This document shows positions 59,515 through 64,000 of a stretch of DNA of 64,000 bases, one piece after another. A model generated the notes under the pieces. It had not been told where the DNA came from. It was given only the letters and a program-made list of their open reading frames with translations, and did not search any database. The position numbers and the translations under genes are program-made. How positions within the stretch are numbered: the stretch's first letter is position 1; every line of letters starts with the position of its first letter. This stretch comes from Chamaecyparis obtusa (taxonomy: Eukaryota > Streptophyta > Pinopsida > Cupressales > Cupressaceae): positions 909,501-973,500 of the forward strand of contig BSBK01001879.1 of assembly GCA_027943335.1 (NCBI GenBank), in the 5' to 3' direction.

Positions 59515-61785
59515 CTATAACTGATCCAGTCTGGTGGAATTGATATCATACAATGGCCATAAGAGTGTTGGAGGTTGGAAAGATAAGGGAATCCATAGTT
59601 CTCTTCTAGTCTGACGCCCTAGCTGCATAAATTTAGTTGCTCTATTTGCAAGTGCTTCAAAATTGATTGGGCTATGTGGCTCTATTTTCTTGAAGGCTTT
59701 TGGTAACTTGTTCCACCGGCCCCTTACTCTTGCAAGAGCTCTCTGAAATGAAAAATAGGGCAAACCCTGATACTCTCTGTAAAACCTATCTTTGAGTGCA
59801 AAGACCTTTTCTCTGATTTTAGGCTTTGGCTTCCCATAGGTCAGCTTAAGCCAATCTCGTAAGAGGACATCAGGTTTGCTTGAATCATCCCTTAAGGGTA
59901 AGGGTTCAAAATTTTTGAGGTCCCTATAGTTATTCAGTTGTCTATCATAATTTCCCTCATTGTGCATCCATGACATTAATGCCCTTAAATGGATATCACC
60001 TATGTAGAACAAATGATTCCATTTGGTCTCATGGGGAATAACAAAATTATGAAAATAGAGCTCATACAATAAATTTTGTTGCCACAAAAGAAGGGTTTGA
60101 TATAATCTATAGAATTATTGAGCAGATTTAAGCTCACAGTCTATGTCCTTCATAGTCATCATCAACTAAAATAAGAGAAATTATTCTTTTAAACAAATTG
60201 TATACACCCGAGGAGGTGGTCTACAGGCTATAACTTGATTAGCTAATTTAAGAGCATGATCCATTTGTTGTTTATGCTTCTTTACTTGTTCCTTAAGGAC
60301 TTCTATCTCCTCTTGTTTGTCATATATCTCTTTTTGCATTCAGTTTCTTTCTTGTTTCCACCAAGTTTTCTAAAAAACAAACTGGTTGTATAAATTAAAG
60401 AGAATAGATTGTAGTGTTATAGGGCCAAATTCTTGTGGCTGGGTGTTCTGCTTTCTCTTTTCCTTAGAAACCTGTGCAAAATATTCAATGAACCATGTTG
60501 CTTCATAAGGCACAATGACCATGTGGGAATGAACAGGGTCTGGTGGAGGAGTCACCTAGACATCCTCAATAATGTTTTCCTGTGTTACAGGGGCTTCCTT
60601 AGGCACACCCAAGTCACCATGTGATATGTTATCATGAGACTCTTGTAGATTTTGGGGTTCTTGCAAATTTTGGGAGGACACATGTACTGCTATTTTCTTG
60701 GGGGAGTTATCAGAAATATACACAATGAAGGTCTCCATGGTAGGTTTTGTCAATGGGGTTTCTGGAGAAACTGGAGACACTTGACCTCACATTCGAGGAC
60801 TTCTACACACTGATGTTTCCACAACCTCCACAGTCTACTTTCTGAGGGTTATTTTTGGTCTTTTTGCTGCAGGAACAGATGCTGTAGGAACTGACCTTTT
60901 TCTTTTACTTTGTGGGACCGCAAGGGTTTGAACTTCACTTTCAAGGTTAGGGGTTTCTTTACCAACTTTCTTTTTTCCTTTCCTTGTGGAAGAAGTAGGA
61001 ACATTACTTTCCATAAGGGGCACAAGTATATTTTATTGGGGTAATTTTGGCTCTTTTTCATGTGCAGCTATTTCTACAACGGGCTTAGAAGATTCAACAT
61101 CATTTCCTAAGGGTTTCTCAACAGGGTTAACCTATGACTGTAATGTTTTATGCTGGACAAATTCTAACCATGTTAATGGAGAAACATCCCTAAGAGATTT
61201 TTTGACTAGCAATTTAATTAGGGCATGGTGTGTGATAGAATTTGTATTTCCCTTTTGAGTCTCCTCAGTGCTAATGCTAAGCATATTGTATAAGAAATTA
61301 GGAACATTAACTAGGAGATTATGCCTTATGCAGCTAAGTATCTTAAAATGACGAGCATGCAAATTTGAAAATCTTCCCTTGTAGGTTAGGTACCTAATAA
61401 TATGTGTTGCTAGCTCGTTGAACGGTGGAGGAAGAGACATTCTTTTGCACCCTTCCTTGCTTATTTCTAGAGGAGGATCATTTGGAAGGGAGAATTGAGC
61501 TCGTGATGACCTAGCGTCATGCACATTGGGGTAATGTTCTCTGACTGTGGGTAACCCAGTGACCTCTGCTATTCTTTCTTCTATTGCATCAATAGTTAGA
61601 CCCCATACAGTTACCTACCCTTCCTCAAAGGTTTTCATAAATTCTTCTACCACTTTCTCATTAAAATCTGATAATTGGAGAAAATATCCCAACCAACCAT
61701 ATGCATTGAATCTTTGGACTGCTTCTACGTTTGCTAGTAGAAGGCCATGGTGCATTGGCTCATGCCTCTGTAGTTGTCCACCCAT
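59515..61785 (-). pseudogene. Element E third ORF (env-like position), 757 codons with in-frame stops
   Basis: A single minus-strand frame from ATG 61785 (MGGQLQRHEPMHHG) to 59515 has several stops but no frameshift. The N-terminal domain includes AYGWLGYFLQLSDFNEKVVE, then WGLTIDAIEERIAEVTGLP (about 61600) and PPPFNELATHIIRYLTYKGR (61425-61366). The middle is basic and Pro/Ser-rich with KGKKKVGK, SKRKRS and AKRPKI (60980-60840), resembling nuclear-localisation signals. A coiled coil MQKEIYDKQEEIEVLKEQVK follows (about 60340-60280), then a C-terminal domain (60087-59515). I see no signal peptide or membrane segment, so a true envelope role is doubtful. It resembles the layout of plant transposon-associated ORFs of unknown function. 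Confidence 0.75.
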
Positions 61786-62576
61786 TTTTTTTCAATACCA
61801 AGTCTCCTAATTTCTTCTCACCAATTCCTCTGTTTGTCAATTTCTCTTGTTCTACAATTACCTACAAATACCTTATTTTCTCCTTGAAATTCAAATGCTC
61901 TTCTTGAAAACACCGACTTTCTCTCTTAATTGCCTCTATTATTTTTAGCATGAACAATAATAATGGCATTTTAACAGAGGACATTATATCTTTAACTACA
62001 AGTTTCCATATAGTTAATCATAATCTTTTAGGTCACATTAACTTAGAAAATTAGGATTTGTAGTACGACAAATATGTGAGAATTTATGAAACAAGGCCTA
62101 AGTACAGTTGTGAAATGACAAGGAAGTGACAAGGTAGCTTAGTAATGACATTTATAACTTAATACACTTCCCCTTGCCCCCTAATAAACATTGACAAGTG
62201 TCCTCACTTGGTACATTCGACATGGAATGGGGAACTGGCATAACGCCTTAATTATATATTTATTGCAGTCCTAAATATAATTACCAAAATCCATGTGCTA
62301 AAAATGAATAGAGAATGAAAAAGTAGTACCTATCATTTGATTATTGTACGCTGGATGAAAAGGTGGTGAGAGTGAAACAATGCAACAACTACATGTGTCA
62401 GCTAACGTGGCATTTATTGAAAGCATTGGAAAATAAAAAAAAGTGGATGACATGGATTGTGAGTGGATGGAAGAGACAGAAATGGGATGAGTTGAAAAGA
62501 AGAATAAAGAAAAGTGAATGGAGAAATAGACTTCATATGAAATGAAGCTTTTATTATGGTTTTTTGTTTTAAGGCA
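61786..62576. other. Element E spacer between integrase and third ORF
   Basis: AT-rich, no ORF on the minus strand that fits a family. The plus-strand ORF 62363-62545 has no support. Confidence 0.55.
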
Positions 62577-64000
62577 TGTTATTTTGAGGCTGTAGGAAGA
62601 AGGTTTTCACCTTTTGTTGTAGGAAGTGTTGCCTGGTGTGTTGCTAAAGTGTTACTGTGAAACTGCTTTAGGAAGTCCTCCTTTGTCTGGGGCTGGTGAT
62701 ACAAGTAGAGCCGATGGTCATTGACAAGTAATTTGAATTGCACTAGATCTATAGTGGTCAACTAGACTGCCCCGTTGTCAAAGAGGTGTTCAATTGCATA
62801 AGGCCCTAACCATCTTGTTTGTGACTTTCCTAGAATATCTTTGAATCGAGAGTCATACAATAATGCCCAATCACCCACTTGAAACTACTTGCTTTTGATA
62901 TGAGAATCATGCCACTATTTGCTTTGTTTTTATACCAGCTTTGTATGTTCCAATGCAGATTTACACATTTCATCTAAGGAATTGAGGTGTAGAAGGTGTT
63001 ATGTCAGTGCTGTAGGAAGATTGATATTTAATTCTAATGTTGTACGCAATGTCTTGTGTTCAAATTCAATGGGAAACATTGTTTCCATGTACTAGTTCAA
63101 ATGGGGTGAATCCTGTTGTTATTTTCCAGGTTGTACGGTAGGCCCAGACTACCTTTGTGAGTTGACTGCTCCAATCTTGTCTATGTAGTTGAACTATTTT
63201 TGTTAAGATGGCCTCCATTTAACTGTTGGTGATCTCTACTTGTCCATTTTCTTGTAGATGGTAGGGGCTAGACTTCTGGTGCCTGATGTTGTATTCCTTC
63301 ATTAGTTCAGTTATCAGATTTGATGTAAACTGTGATCCTTGGTAAGTTACAAGTTCTCTTGGCACTCCATAATGGGTAAAGATTTCCTCATACAAAAAAA
63401 TTTCTACCTTTTGATCTCATGCATGTTGCATGGCTTTTACTTCCACCCATTTGGTCAGATAATCTATGCATACTAGTATGTAGGATTTCCCATTTGAAGG
63501 AGGATCTATTGGGCCAATGAAATCCATTCCCCATTTTTTGAATGGTGTTACCACCACCTAAGGATTTAAGCGTATTTCATCTGATTTAGTGGGACGACCC
63601 ATTCTCTGACATTTGTCACATTTCCTTGTATAGCTAGCTACATCCTTGTGTAGTGTTGGCTAGTAGTAACCTATTGTCAGGATCTTTAGTGTTGTCCTCT
63701 TGGCTGCAAAATGGCCTCCACATGGCTCATCATGACAAGCATGGAGTATATCATATGTCTCATCCTCGTGTACACATCGTCTCATGATTTGATCTGGTCT
63801 AGTGTAAAATAATGTATTGTCAATCCAAGAGAATTGGAAATTTTTCTCAACAAGTAATCTTCCGTCCTTTGGAGAGAAATGAGGGGGAATTTTACTAGCT
63901 ACAAGGCAATTAGCTATGTTAGCATACCATGGATTTTTTATAGCAATATGAAATAGGTGTTCATCAGGGAATGTATTATCAACCATAGTAGTGTCTGTGT
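62577..64000 (-). pseudogene. Element E integrase (end of pol), truncated by window edge
   Basis: Minus strand. The zinc domain is HACHDEPCGGHF...CHKCQ (about 63755-63610), followed by GRPTKSDEIRLNP. The core has KWGMDFIGPIDPPSNGKSYI (63540-63481) with the first Asp, VTYQGSQFTS (about 63350) where the second Asp is replaced by Tyr, and ENGQVEITNS (about 63250) with the Glu. The C-terminal module FQVGDWALLYDSRFKDILGK (62883-62824) and SQTRWLGPYAIEHLF (62821-62777) follow. The frame runs to 62577. Stops and small shifts are present. Sequence style is Athila-like. Confidence 0.85.

Larger units (their letters stand above)
57937..64000 (-). mobile_element. Element E: Athila-like Ty3/gypsy retrotransposon, 3' part, continuing past the right edge
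   Basis: On the minus strand the order is integrase (64000 to about 62577), a spacer, a long third ORF (61785-59515), a polypurine tract (about 59373-59362) and a 3' LTR (about 59361-57937). An extra ORF between pol and the 3' LTR is the layout of Athila-type elements, where it is called env-like. The integrase sequence also fits that group. Gag, RT and the 5' LTR lie outside the window, so LTR length and target duplication cannot be checked. Confidence 0.75.

Overview
The window looks like nuclear DNA of a seed plant with a very large, repeat-filled genome, most likely a gymnosperm such as a conifer. This rests on one spliced plant gene with consensus introns (TOC34) beside about 52 kb of nested, decayed LTR retrotransposons and long AT-rich spacers. 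The species assignment is inference.

Layout. (1) 1-3160: the 5' two thirds of a TOC34-type chloroplast import GTPase on the minus strand. Its 3' exons lie beyond the left edge. A 91-bp perfect inverted repeat lies in what should be its next intron, and a degenerate ~440-bp duplication lies upstream of its start codon. (2) 4380-6480: two 5'-truncated LINE tails pointing at each other. (3) 6480-11391: AT-rich DNA with small tandem repeats and no gene. (4) 11392-21743: a decayed Ty3/gypsy chromovirus (F) with gag, protease, RT, RNase H, integrase and chromodomain. A 4.1-kb LTR element carrying only gag and protease (G) sits in its protease region, with a clean 5-bp target duplication. (5) 22537-50796: a 28-kb composite. 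The outer element (X) has copia-type LTRs, primer site and polypurine tract and a gag C-terminal half. Where pol is expected it instead carries a long unrecognised ORF. Three later elements split it: copia A (24569-31452), gypsy/Tat-like B (32954-39920) and copia C (about 42092-49207). (6) 51244-56756: an old copia element (D) with a 0.5-kb insertion in its RT region. (7) about 57937-64000: the 3' part of a minus-strand Athila-like gypsy element (E): integrase, a 757-codon third ORF, polypurine tract and LTR.

The elements work, or worked, as parasites. A and C still show nearly complete gag-pol polyproteins. G and X have no polymerase of their own and would have needed proteins from autonomous relatives; F-like elements for G and A/C-like elements for X are plausible donors. 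Many premature stops read TAG or TGA where the family has Gln, Arg or Trp, as expected from C-to-T decay of methylated plant repeats.

The most unusual items are X, whose pol is replaced by an unknown ORF with the same domain order as E's third ORF; the frame-preserved gag-protease element G; the antisense RNase H-integrase block in B; and a 69-bp identical duplication flanking C that does not fit normal integration. All homology calls are from reading translations by eye; no database search was run.
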